DNA from: Streptomyces sp. NA04227
Lineage (GTDB): Bacteria > Actinomycetota > Actinomycetes > Streptomycetales > Streptomycetaceae
Direction of reading: 5' to 3'
Assembly (NCBI RefSeq): GCF_013364195.1
Contig: NZ_CP054918.1
Coordinates: forward strand, 1,477,001 to 1,541,000
DNA: 64,000 nucleotides
The notes under the pieces are model-generated. The model saw nothing but the letters and a program-made list of their open reading frames with translations. It made no database searches and was not told where the DNA came from. Below, piece by piece: positions 45,348-53,550 of this stretch (its first letter is position 1; every line of letters begins with the position of its first letter). The translations under genes were made by a program, and so were the position numbers.

Positions 45348-48300
45348 TCAACGCCCGTACGCGGAAACGCCCAGGAAGCGGAACAGGGATGGGTACTGGA
45401 TCTCGTAGGTCGCGTACTCGACGGAGGGGTCCAGGCCCCACTCGCGCTCCGCGTGCTCGACCCAGGCCCGGTAGGTGGTGATCTCGATCTTCATACCCTT
45501 GTCGGGCCCGGTGGTGACCAGGAGGTCCGGCGCGGTCGTGAAGCGGCCTTGCGCATCGCGGGTCTGGCCGACGGAGACGATGCCGCGTTCCTTGCCCCAG
45601 TCCACGGCCGCGCGTTCCACGGCCTTGCCGAAGACCTTGCCGACCGACCGCGTCATTTCCGCCTTGGTCGAGTTGCCCGAGGAGAACTGAAAGGCCGCTC
45701 GTGACAGGTCGTTGAGCTCCTTGGCCGAGAGGTGTTCGGCGAGCTGAACGGGGTTGGCGTGGAACTGCCGTACCAGTTCGCTGACTTTGGCCTGCACCGT
45801 CTGCTGGGTGGTACGGATCTGCACCGTGCCCACGCGCGGAGCCCGGCTGAAGTCCATGCTCCGGTTCCGTGCCGCCGCGGTGCCCATACCCGCGACGCCT
45901 TGCGCGAACTGCTCCAGCGCCTGGCTGCCCTGGGCGAGGTTGCGCAGCTTTTCGGGATCCTTCTCCCCCATGACGATCTCCGTGCCCACGACCATCGAGG
46001 CGAGCGGCGACTGGGTCTGGATCTTCAGGGTCTCCAGCATGGCCCGGCCGCGTGCCTCGATCTCGGCATAGGGGATGCCGCCCGGATCCGGACCGGCCTG
46101 CGGCATGTTCTTGATGCCCCGGTCCGGTTCGAGACCGGGCATGGGCAGACACTGGTTGCCCACCGTGTTGGGCGCGGCGGTGCCCTGGGTGCCGGTCGTG
46201 TCCGTCGTCGACACGGGCCTGCCCCGGACGTAGGTGTAGGTGCCGGGCCCGTCGACCAGACCCGCCGGGTCCGGTGAGGTCCAACGGGCCAGCCACGGCG
46301 CGTAGTAGCGGGCTCCGTGGTAGGCCAGGCCGCTCTCCTCGTCGCGTTCCTTGGCGGTGAAGCGGTACCGCTTGCGTGCGAAGCTGCCGAAGCTGGTCTC
46401 CCCGTAGGGCGAGTACTCCTCGCGGTTCATGAACGCGCCGGAGGCCGCGTCCGCTCCGCCCGCCACGACCGCGCTGCTGCCCAGGTGGTCGTCGAAGTGG
46501 TACGTCACAGGGGCGTCGGACGCGCCGTCACCGGCGAACGCCGGTCCCACCCGGATCAGCGCGACCCTGCTGTCCCCGTCCGGGATGTGCAGCGTGTTGT
46601 TCTCGCCGCCGCCTCGTCGGTGATGCTCGAAGACACCGTCGACGTAGACGGTGGACTCGGGGCTGCCGCCGTTCTTGCGGACGAGCTTCTTCACACGTGT
46701 GCCGTCGGCGCCGTACAGGTGCACCGCTTCCACCGAGGCGGGCCCGTCGCCCGCCCGCACGCTGAACCCGGTCATCAGGTCGGCGTGGTTCCAGGTGAAG
46801 TGACGGGAGCCGTTCTCCCGCAGCAGATTGCCGTTGGCGTCGTAGAGGTAGTCGTCCTCCCGGGTCCCGGCGGCCACCTGCTCCAGCCGGTTGGCGCCGG
46901 CTTCGAGCCGGTACGTCCTGGTGAAGCTGCCGCTGTCGCCCGCGGCGTGCCGCAGCCGCTCCAGGTTGCCCACCGCGTCGTAGGCGAACGTCTGTTGGTA
47001 GGCGCGGGTGAGGGTGGCGTCGTGGTGCGGGGCGGTGACCGCCCAGGGCTGCGGGGGTCCGGGCCGGTCGGCCTCGCGGCCGGTGGCCGACAGCAGGCGG
47101 CCGATGGCGTCGTACTCGAAGAGCCGGTCCAGTGCGTCGGGTCGAGGCGGGATGCCGCAGCCGGGAGACCTCTCGCGCATCGCGGTGACGTTGCCGATCA
47201 GGTCGTAGGCGTAGCCGATGTCCTGCAGCGGCTTGGCCGCGTTCTCGGGGACGTGGGCGAGCGGCGTGGCCGGGTCCTCGCGCACCCGACCGGTCCACAG
47301 ACGTTGTCGTCGCGCGGTGCGCGGATCGTGCGCGAGGGCGGTCATGACTCCGTTGCCGTGGATCACGAACGTGCGCTGCCCGCGGGCGTTGTAGGCCACT
47401 TCCCGTACGTAGGGCTGCCCGTCGAGGGTCAGCCGGGCCAGCGCTCCGGCCGCGGTGTACTCGGCCCTGAGCAGCCGTGTCGTGCCCTCGACGTCCTGCG
47501 GATAGCGCAGCGAGGTGATGCGGTTGAGGGCGTCGAAGGTGGTCGCCGTGCGGTAGCCGGAGCTCTCCAGCGACTCCTGCGCCTTTGGACGGTCCCAGTC
47601 GGTCCGCCAGCCGGGCGCGAGCACGCTGTCCTTGATGACACGGCGCGTGCAGGAGGTGACATTGCCCTTGAAGTCGTAGGCGTCGTAGGTGAGCAGTCCG
47701 GCCTCGTCGAAGTAGCGGTGCGGGCGGCCGAGCCGGTTCGCCAGGGCCTGGGCCCGGCGCTCGGCGGGCGGCTGGGCCGGGCTGCCGCCGTCGCCGTACT
47801 CGACGCGTTCGCGCAGCACCGTCGGTTCGCCGGACGTGTCGCGTGCCCAGAGCCCGGCCAGCCGGCCGAGCACGTCGCGCACGCTCAGGACCAGGGCGCC
47901 GCGCCCGTCGCGCTGTTCGACCGGACGGCCTTCCGCGTCGTAGACGGTCTGCCTGGTGCCGCTGTCGATGCTGTGCGAGCGCAGGCACTGTCCGGCCAGG
48001 TCGTAGACGTTCTCGACGGCCGTGCGGTCCAGGGCGTCGGTCACGGCCAGCGGGTTGCCGCGGATGTCGTACCGGGTGCGGGTGCGCATCTCCTGCACCG
48101 GCCCGCCCGGCTCCCGGCCCCGCTCGACCGTCTCGACGGTGCGTCCGAGGGCGTCCGTCACCACGCTGTGGGGGGTGTCGTGGTGGTGGCGGAAGCCGGC
48201 CGACGTATCGGGGTGGGTGCGCCCGGCGTTGTCGTTCGCGTCGTAGGTGAAGCTCTCCCACGGGCTGGGCTCGGCGGACTCGGGACGGTCGAGGGAGGCG

Positions 48301-51300
48301 GGCCTGCCCATCACGACGAACTGCTGTGATCCGTCGGGGTGCACGGTGCGCAGGAGACGGCCACAGGGGTCGTGGAGCGTACGGGTCCGGGGAGCGCCAC
48401 CGGCCGGGTCGGGCCGCCGGTAGCTCCAGCCCGTGTCGAAGAACTGCTCGTAGGTGTCGAGGACGCGGCCCTTGTTGTCGTAGACGCGCAGACCGCTGAC
48501 CACGACATGGGGCGGATCGCCGTCGGCCCGGCGTCTGCCTTCGACGGCGGCCGGACGCTCGGTCTGGTCCGCCGGGATCACGTGGTCGCCGGTGCGGTCG
48601 TCGCCGTAGCGCACGTCCTCGGCGCGCACCCGCAACTGCACGAGCCGTCCGAACCCGTCGGAGAACTCCCGGCTTTCCACCGTGTCGCTTCCGGCGGCCG
48701 GGTCGTGGTGGACCCGCCGGGTGGTGTGCACATGGACGGGCTCGGCGCGGTCGCGGAAGGAGCGGAAGTCGTAGTCGAGGACCTCGCTCGGCTGCTCCCG
48801 GTCGCCGCGCGGGGAGCCGTCCGCCGCGGTGCCGCTGATGGTGCTGGAGGCGAGCAGGCCGATCGGGGTGTACGTGTAGCGGGTGAGGGCCCCGTTGTGG
48901 TCGGTGATGGTCCGGGGCTGCAAAGTGCGGGGGTCGTAGGCGACTTCGACGGTCAGTCCGGCCGCGTCGGTGACCTTGGCGGGCAGCAGTCCGAGGGGCT
49001 CGTACGCGATCTCGGTGTCCCGCTCGTCGTCCGTGCCGAGCGGCCCTCGTTCGGCCGTCACCAGGCCCCGTACGGGTCGCCCCGGCTCCTGGAAGTCGTA
49101 GCGCAGCCGCCGGGTCCGGGCGAACCAGCCCTCGGTGGCCACACCGTCGGGACCGTGCCGGACCAGGCCGGCCCGGGGGGCCAGGAGCGCCCGGAAGCCC
49201 TCGGGGTAGTCGTCGCTCCAGCCGGGTGCCCCGTCGGTCAGATACGGGGGAAGCCGGTCTCCGTAGGCACGGCGGAGGATGTCGTCGGTGACGGTGAGCT
49301 GCTCGGTGCGCACCGGGGCGCCGAAGGTTCCGGCCCGGCCCAGCGGCAGGCCGGTGAACGCCTCCCCGTCGTAGTGGGTGAGGGTCTGCCCGATCAGATG
49401 GTGGTCGGCGGCCGAGTCGGGAAGGTCGAACAGCTCGCGCACGGTCATCGGCCGGGACGGCCTCAGTTCGTAGGTCGTGCGGGCGGCGACCCGGTCGGCC
49501 AGGTAGTGGCGCTCGATGTCGTCCGGGCGGGCGTGGTGGACGCGTTCGCGGACGGTCAGATAGGCGTCCGAGGTGTCGTCCATGGTGCGCCAGCCGCGCG
49601 GACAGCCGACCCTGACCCGCAGTACGGGCTCTCCATAGGCGTCGGGATCACCGGTGAACGTCAGCTCGGTGCGGGGATCGTCACCGCGCTCCCAGTACGT
49701 GGTGCGCTCCGCGCGCGGCCAGGTCACGTAGACCGGCCGCGGCCGGTCCCCCGCCGTGTCCTCGCTCTCGGCGCCGGGCCGAAGCCGGTTCAGCCGACGA
49801 CGGGTGCCGTCGTCGCAGGTGACCCGGTCGTCCACGGCCCAGGCGCACTCGGTCACCGTGTAGGGGCGACCCTCGCGGGCGCTGCCGTCGAGGGCGTACA
49901 GCTCGGTGCGCAGCACCTTGCCGCGCAGCGCCCGCAGGGCGTCGCGCTTGGCGCGGCGGGAGCCGGGCCCGGCGGGCAGCGAGGCGAGGAACGCGGCCGT
50001 CGCCGGGCGGTGCCCGAGGAGATCGGTGTCCCCCGGCCAGTGGTCCGCGGTGTGATCGGCCTCCGCCCATGCGCCGTCCTCGTCGCCCACCGCGCCCTGG
50101 TGGAACCAGGTCTTGCGCAGCACCGGCGGAGCGAAGTCCGCCGGGTCGACCGGCCGGACCGGGGGCTGCCCTTCGTCGGCGCGGTGATAGTCCTCGAAGG
50201 TCTCGGTGTCCCGCTGCTCGACCATGCCGAATCCCCGGAACTCGCGTTCCGAGCCGTCCCAATAACCGTGGTGGTACGCGTACTCGGTGGTCAGCCTCGA
50301 TCCCGACACCTGATCGGTGACCTCGACCTGGTGCACCACCTGGACGGGGAAGGGCAGCGGTGTGCGCCACCGGGTGGCCGGGGAAGCCCGGTCCCGCAGA
50401 CAGAACAGGGTGGACGGCGCGTACCGCACCGTCGTCACGGCACCGAGGTTGTTGTCGGTGGAGGTCAGCAGATAGGGCTTACGGCCACCGGTCAGGTCGA
50501 GGAACCACATCCGGTCGCCCCCGGCCGCCGTGGCGTCGGCGGTCCAGAACACCCCGGCGGCTCCACTGCCGAGAACGTCCGTCATACGTACGGCATCGGC
50601 GTGGCCGACCCGCGGGGTACCGGTGATGACGTACGGGTCCTCGCTCCAGCCGTTGCCGCTCTGGTTGAGCCACACCAGGACCTTGCCGTCGCCCGCGTAC
50701 ACGAGGTCCGCCAGACCGTCACCGTCGACGTCGCCGAGGAGGACCCGGCGCGGGTCGAAGGAGGAGCCGACGTGCGCGGCGAAGTCGGGGCCCGGTCGCA
50801 TCCGGATCCGGGGGCCCCAGTCCCCGCGTCCGAGCTGGGGCCAGTAGTCGAACGATCCCGAGTTGACCAGCGCGATGTCCTGGAGTCCGTCCCCGGTGAG
50901 GTCCGCCCACTTCACGCGCGGATCGTCGAAGTCGACGGCGGGAAAGCCGTCCAGGACGTCCCGGTCCACCACCCGGGTCGTGTCCCAGCCCTTGTCCGGG
51001 TCCTGGAAGAAGCACTCGAGCCGGGTGCCTGAGCGGATCGCGTCGGTGACTCCGTCGCCGTCGAGGTCGATCAGCCGGACGTTCGGATCCTTCAGTCCGA
51101 AGCTCGGGGCGTGGCTGTAGGAACGGAAGGCGCCGCCGTCCCAGAGACCACCGAACCGCATCGGGAAGTAGCCGGTCTGTCCGGGGCGGGCGACGAGCAG
51201 GTCGCTGCGTCCGTTGCCTTCCGCGTCCAGGAGCTGGACACCGTTGTCCGTGAGCGCGGTGCCCGAAGGGGCCGATGTGACCGTGGTGGGCAGGGCGAAG

Positions 51301-52487
51301 CTGCCGTCGCCGCGGTTGCGCCAGTAGCGGGAGACGGTGCTCAGTTCGACGATGTCCGGCAGACCGGTGCCGAAGAGGTCGACCAGTTCCAGGGAGGGGT
51401 CGGCCAGCGAGTGCGCGGGAAGGTTCTGCCCCCGCACAGGGGCGAAGCGGCGCCGCTCGGGGTCAAAGGGCAGATAGCCGAGCGACAGCGGGGGAAGCTC
51501 CTCGGCGCGGTCCCCGGCATCGTCGAAACCGGCCATCTGCACACTGCTGAGCAGGCTGACGCCGTTGCCCTCGGCGGCGCGGTACCCCAGCCCGTACTCG
51601 CGCCAGGGCCGCACGGCGTCGGAGTCGGTCTCGACGAGGATCCGGGAACACAGCCGACTGGTACGGATCTCGAAACCGGCCCGGTACTCGGAGAACGGGT
51701 CGGTCCGCGAGGTGTAGAAGAACGTGACGTGGACGGCGTAGCGGGTTTCGTCGCTCGCGTCCGCGTCCATGTCCGTGTCCGTGCCCTGCTGATCGGTGCC
51801 CCGCTGGTCGGCGTAGTCGATCCCGGTGAGCAGGGGCTGGTCCCAGGAGTGGGGCGCGTCGGCGGCCGACCCGGCGTCGCGCTGCTCGTAGCGATAGCGC
51901 ACCGTGTTACCGAACGGATCGGTCGTCCGGCTGGGATGCCAGGCGAACACGCGCTCCGCCCCGGTGCCGGGCCGGCGCGTCACCGCCGGATCCTTCCAGC
52001 CCGCCGGCGCGCCTGCGGGGCGCCGCGTCCCGTACCTGGTGACCGTGCCGTCCTTGGCCCGCACCTCCCAGTAGTCCTGTGCCCCGTCCTTGAACCGTTC
52101 GATCCGGCTGAACTCCTCCTCGGTTCGCGGGCGGTACGTCACGGGCCCCGGCCCGTTGCCCGCGACCGGCGTCAGATCCTCCGCCCCGGAAAGGACGAAA
52201 ACGTCATCGCCCCGGTACCTCGGCACTCCCCGAGAAGTCTTCCGGCTGATCCCGGGCACCGTGAGTTTCCACCCCATACCGAACAGACCGTTGCCGTGCC
52301 CGGTGCTGTAGACGAGGCTCACCTGCGGCTGGAAGCCACCGCGCCCCGGCGGCAGCGAGAGCGGAAGCGTGAAGTTGGCGGTTCCGGTGTGGAGATCCGC
52401 GCTGAACTTCTCCCCGATGCCGTGCAGAGCGCCCCCGCCCGTGGGGCGGCCGACGATGGACTCGGGCGCCCGCGTGGTGTCGCCCAT
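45348..52487 (-). CDS. Fused TcB-TcC (SpvB/RHS) cocoon with variable C-terminal toxin
   Basis: This 2,379-residue protein joins TcB and TcC in one chain. Residues about 20-330 are SpvB-like (GIGEKFSADLHTGTANF). FG-GAP-type VCBS repeats follow, for example VRLIDLDGDGVTDA and VLLGDVDGDGLADLV, around 370-600. They form the TcB propeller and middle domains. RHS/YD repeats run from about 1475 to 2060. The core-associated autoprotease element is DPAGLVDGPGTY...STTDTTG (about 2065-2096). Cleavage there would free the 280-residue C-terminus into the cocoon. That tail has EITT after PDLLV and an upstream FGKAVER, suggesting a PD-(D/E)xK-type nuclease. AGGTGA precedes ATG 52487. The cocoon docks on TcA, encoded 51 bp downstream. 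No signal peptide is present. Confidence 0.88.
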   Translation of the reverse strand: MGDTTRAPESIVGRPTGGGALHGIGEKFSADLHTGTANFTLPLSLPPGRGGFQPQVSLVYSTGHGNGLFGMGWKLTVPGISRKTSRGVPRYRGDDVFVLSGAEDLTPVAGNGPGPVTYRPRTEEEFSRIERFKDGAQDYWEVRAKDGTVTRYGTRRPAGAPAGWKDPAVTRRPGTGAERVFAWHPSRTTDPFGNTVRYRYEQRDAGSAADAPHSWDQPLLTGIDYADQRGTDQQGTDTDMDADASDETRYAVHVTFFYTSRTDPFSEYRAGFEIRTSRLCSRILVETDSDAVRPWREYGLGYRAAEGNGVSLLSSVQMAGFDDAGDRAEELPPLSLGYLPFDPERRRFAPVRGQNLPAHSLADPSLELVDLFGTGLPDIVELSTVSRYWRNRGDGSFALPTTVTSAPSGTALTDNGVQLLDAEGNGRSDLLVARPGQTGYFPMRFGGLWDGGAFRSYSHAPSFGLKDPNVRLIDLDGDGVTDAIRSGTRLECFFQDPDKGWDTTRVVDRDVLDGFPAVDFDDPRVKWADLTGDGLQDIALVNSGSFDYWPQLGRGDWGPRIRMRPGPDFAAHVGSSFDPRRVLLGDVDGDGLADLVYAGDGKVLVWLNQSGNGWSEDPYVITGTPRVGHADAVRMTDVLGSGAAGVFWTADATAAGGDRMWFLDLTGGRKPYLLTSTDNNLGAVTTVRYAPSTLFCLRDRASPATRWRTPLPFPVQVVHQVEVTDQVSGSRLTTEYAYHHGYWDGSEREFRGFGMVEQRDTETFEDYHRADEGQPPVRPVDPADFAPPVLRKTWFHQGAVGDEDGAWAEADHTADHWPGDTDLLGHRPATAAFLASLPAGPGSRRAKRDALRALRGKVLRTELYALDGSAREGRPYTVTECAWAVDDRVTCDDGTRRRLNRLRPGAESEDTAGDRPRPVYVTWPRAERTTYWERGDDPRTELTFTGDPDAYGEPVLRVRVGCPRGWRTMDDTSDAYLTVRERVHHARPDDIERHYLADRVAARTTYELRPSRPMTVRELFDLPDSAADHHLIGQTLTHYDGEAFTGLPLGRAGTFGAPVRTEQLTVTDDILRRAYGDRLPPYLTDGAPGWSDDYPEGFRALLAPRAGLVRHGPDGVATEGWFARTRRLRYDFQEPGRPVRGLVTAERGPLGTDDERDTEIAYEPLGLLPAKVTDAAGLTVEVAYDPRTLQPRTITDHNGALTRYTYTPIGLLASSTISGTAADGSPRGDREQPSEVLDYDFRSFRDRAEPVHVHTTRRVHHDPAAGSDTVESREFSDGFGRLVQLRVRAEDVRYGDDRTGDHVIPADQTERPAAVEGRRRADGDPPHVVVSGLRVYDNKGRVLDTYEQFFDTGWSYRRPDPAGGAPRTRTLHDPCGRLLRTVHPDGSQQFVVMGRPASLDRPESAEPSPWESFTYDANDNAGRTHPDTSAGFRHHHDTPHSVVTDALGRTVETVERGREPGGPVQEMRTRTRYDIRGNPLAVTDALDRTAVENVYDLAGQCLRSHSIDSGTRQTVYDAEGRPVEQRDGRGALVLSVRDVLGRLAGLWARDTSGEPTVLRERVEYGDGGSPAQPPAERRAQALANRLGRPHRYFDEAGLLTYDAYDFKGNVTSCTRRVIKDSVLAPGWRTDWDRPKAQESLESSGYRTATTFDALNRITSLRYPQDVEGTTRLLRAEYTAAGALARLTLDGQPYVREVAYNARGQRTFVIHGNGVMTALAHDPRTARRQRLWTGRVREDPATPLAHVPENAAKPLQDIGYAYDLIGNVTAMRERSPGCGIPPRPDALDRLFEYDAIGRLLSATGREADRPGPPQPWAVTAPHHDATLTRAYQQTFAYDAVGNLERLRHAAGDSGSFTRTYRLEAGANRLEQVAAGTREDDYLYDANGNLLRENGSRHFTWNHADLMTGFSVRAGDGPASVEAVHLYGADGTRVKKLVRKNGGSPESTVYVDGVFEHHRRGGGENNTLHIPDGDSRVALIRVGPAFAGDGASDAPVTYHFDDHLGSSAVVAGGADAASGAFMNREEYSPYGETSFGSFARKRYRFTAKERDEESGLAYHGARYYAPWLARWTSPDPAGLVDGPGTYTYVRGRPVSTTDTTGTQGTAAPNTVGNQCLPMPGLEPDRGIKNMPQAGPDPGGIPYAEIEARGRAMLETLKIQTQSPLASMVVGTEIVMGEKDPEKLRNLAQGSQALEQFAQGVAGMGTAAARNRSMDFSRAPRVGTVQIRTTQQTVQAKVSELVRQFHANPVQLAEHLSAKELNDLSRAAFQFSSGNSTKAEMTRSVGKVFGKAVERAAVDWGKERGIVSVGQTRDAQGRFTTAPDLLVTTGPDKGMKIEITTYRAWVEHAEREWGLDPSVEYATYEIQYPSLFRFLGVSAYGR

Positions 52488-52844
52488 GCCATGTCACCTG
52501 CTAATAGGGAAGCACGCCCCGTGCGGGGCCTATGGCTCTTTCAGGCTCTCTCCGCCTTCGCGGGGCTGCAACCGGGCGGTTTTCTGCCGGGGCCGGCGGT
52601 GTGTGCGGCGTGGGTGTGACTACGGCCGGTCACTCCTGGGAAGCCGAGCCGGGCAAGGCAGTTCGGGCAGGGCGCGGTTCCCGAATGTCCGGCCCGATCC
52701 TGGCGAAAGTCACACAGGACTCTCCGCCGGGATGGGCATTCCCGCCGCAGGCTTTCGAGAACTCGGCTCCCTCGATGGGGAGTTCATGCCTCGAGACCTG
52801 AAAGACCCGCAGTGCCCGCAGCGCCGAGCCCAGAGCCGACTTGT
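52488..52844 (-). promoter_or_regulatory. Upstream region of the Tc operon
   Basis: This 357-bp gap separates tcBC from the DUF6879 gene and has no credible ORF on either strand. It should hold the tc promoter. The perfect palindrome GCCCCGTGCGGGGC (52516-52529) lies 29-42 bp upstream of the tcBC ATG and could be an operator or a 5'-UTR hairpin. No -10/-35 pair is convincing. Confidence 0.45.
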
Positions 52845-53366
52845 TCACTCGCCGTACTCTGCCCACCAATCGGCGAACGGCACAGCATGCGCCAGGGCTT
52901 TGTCACGGTAGGCCAGAAATGTCACCAACTCCTCCTCGCCTAGGAACTCGGCGTTGAGGAACTTTCCGTGCCCGTCGTAGATCATCGTCCCAATGATCTG
53001 TTCGTCGAACAGCCAGAAGTCCGGGGCTTCCGGGATCGGATTCTCCTGATCGGTGGTGTCGAGGATGAAGAACTCCTCCCCGGCCTTCATGTTCCGGATG
53101 TACCCCCAGCCGAGTTCGAACCGCAGATAGTCGTTCAGCGGACGGGCCAGGATGTGGACGCGATACATGCGCTTCCCGGACTTGATCGCGTCTCCGACCG
53201 TCGTCATCCACGGATTGTCCGTGAAACCTTCCGGCTTCGGCTTTCCCGCGAGGAAGGCCTGGTACGCGTCCACACCTCCGGACTGGCTGTAGTCGTCCAT
53301 GGTTTCCAAACGGAACGCTTCGCGGTTGAACTCCTCGAAGCAGCCCCCCAACGACCTAGGTTTCAC
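52845..53366 (-). CDS. DUF6879-like protein upstream of the Tc genes
   Basis: This 173-residue acidic cytoplasmic protein resembles DUF6879 proteins: FNREAFRLETMDDYSQSG near the N-terminus, MYRVHILARPLNDYLRFELGW in the middle and FWLFDEQIIGTMIYDGHGKF near the end. DUF6879 genes usually neighbour XRE-type regulators in streptomycetes, and their function is unknown. GTG 53366 (MKPRSLGGCFEEF) follows AGAGG with 8-nt spacing; the longer frame upstream has no family features. It is on the Tc strand, 357 bp upstream of tcBC, and no XRE gene is beside it. Lower third-position G+C than the core genes suggests transfer. It might regulate or protect against the toxin, but nothing in the sequence proves this. 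Confidence 0.7.
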   Translation of the reverse strand: MKPRSLGGCFEEFNREAFRLETMDDYSQSGGVDAYQAFLAGKPKPEGFTDNPWMTTVGDAIKSGKRMYRVHILARPLNDYLRFELGWGYIRNMKAGEEFFILDTTDQENPIPEAPDFWLFDEQIIGTMIYDGHGKFLNAEFLGEEELVTFLAYRDKALAHAVPFADWWAEYGE

Positions 53367-53481
53367 GGCATCATCCTCTCCGGTCGCCACGTCTCTTGAT
53401 CGATCCTTCCGGACGGGGACCCACAGTGACAAGCCGCTCACGTTTCCGTTACTGGAAACCGGACAAGGACGGTCACAACAC

Positions 53482-53525
53482 TTCGGCCCGTCCCCGCACA
53501 TGACGCATCGCAGGGACGGGCCGAA
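53482..53525 (-). terminator. Terminator of the RND transporter gene
   Basis: TTCGGCCCGTCCC (53482-53494) and GGGACGGGCCGAA (53513-53525) form a perfect 13-bp stem with an 18-nt loop, 26 bp past the transporter stop. It also marks the right limit of the Tc island. Confidence 0.88.
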
Positions 53526-53550
53526 GCCACTGGACCAACTCGAATCTGGC

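Noticed and set aside
36591..53366. Extracellular contractile injection system
   Set aside because: No sheath, tube, baseplate or AAA ATPase genes are present. The domains are those of a Tc complex.
52845..53366. DUF6879 gene as the cognate immunity gene of the Tc effector
   Set aside because: It lies upstream of tcBC by 357 bp rather than overlapping the effector end, so there is no positional evidence of immunity. I kept it as an unknown neighbour.
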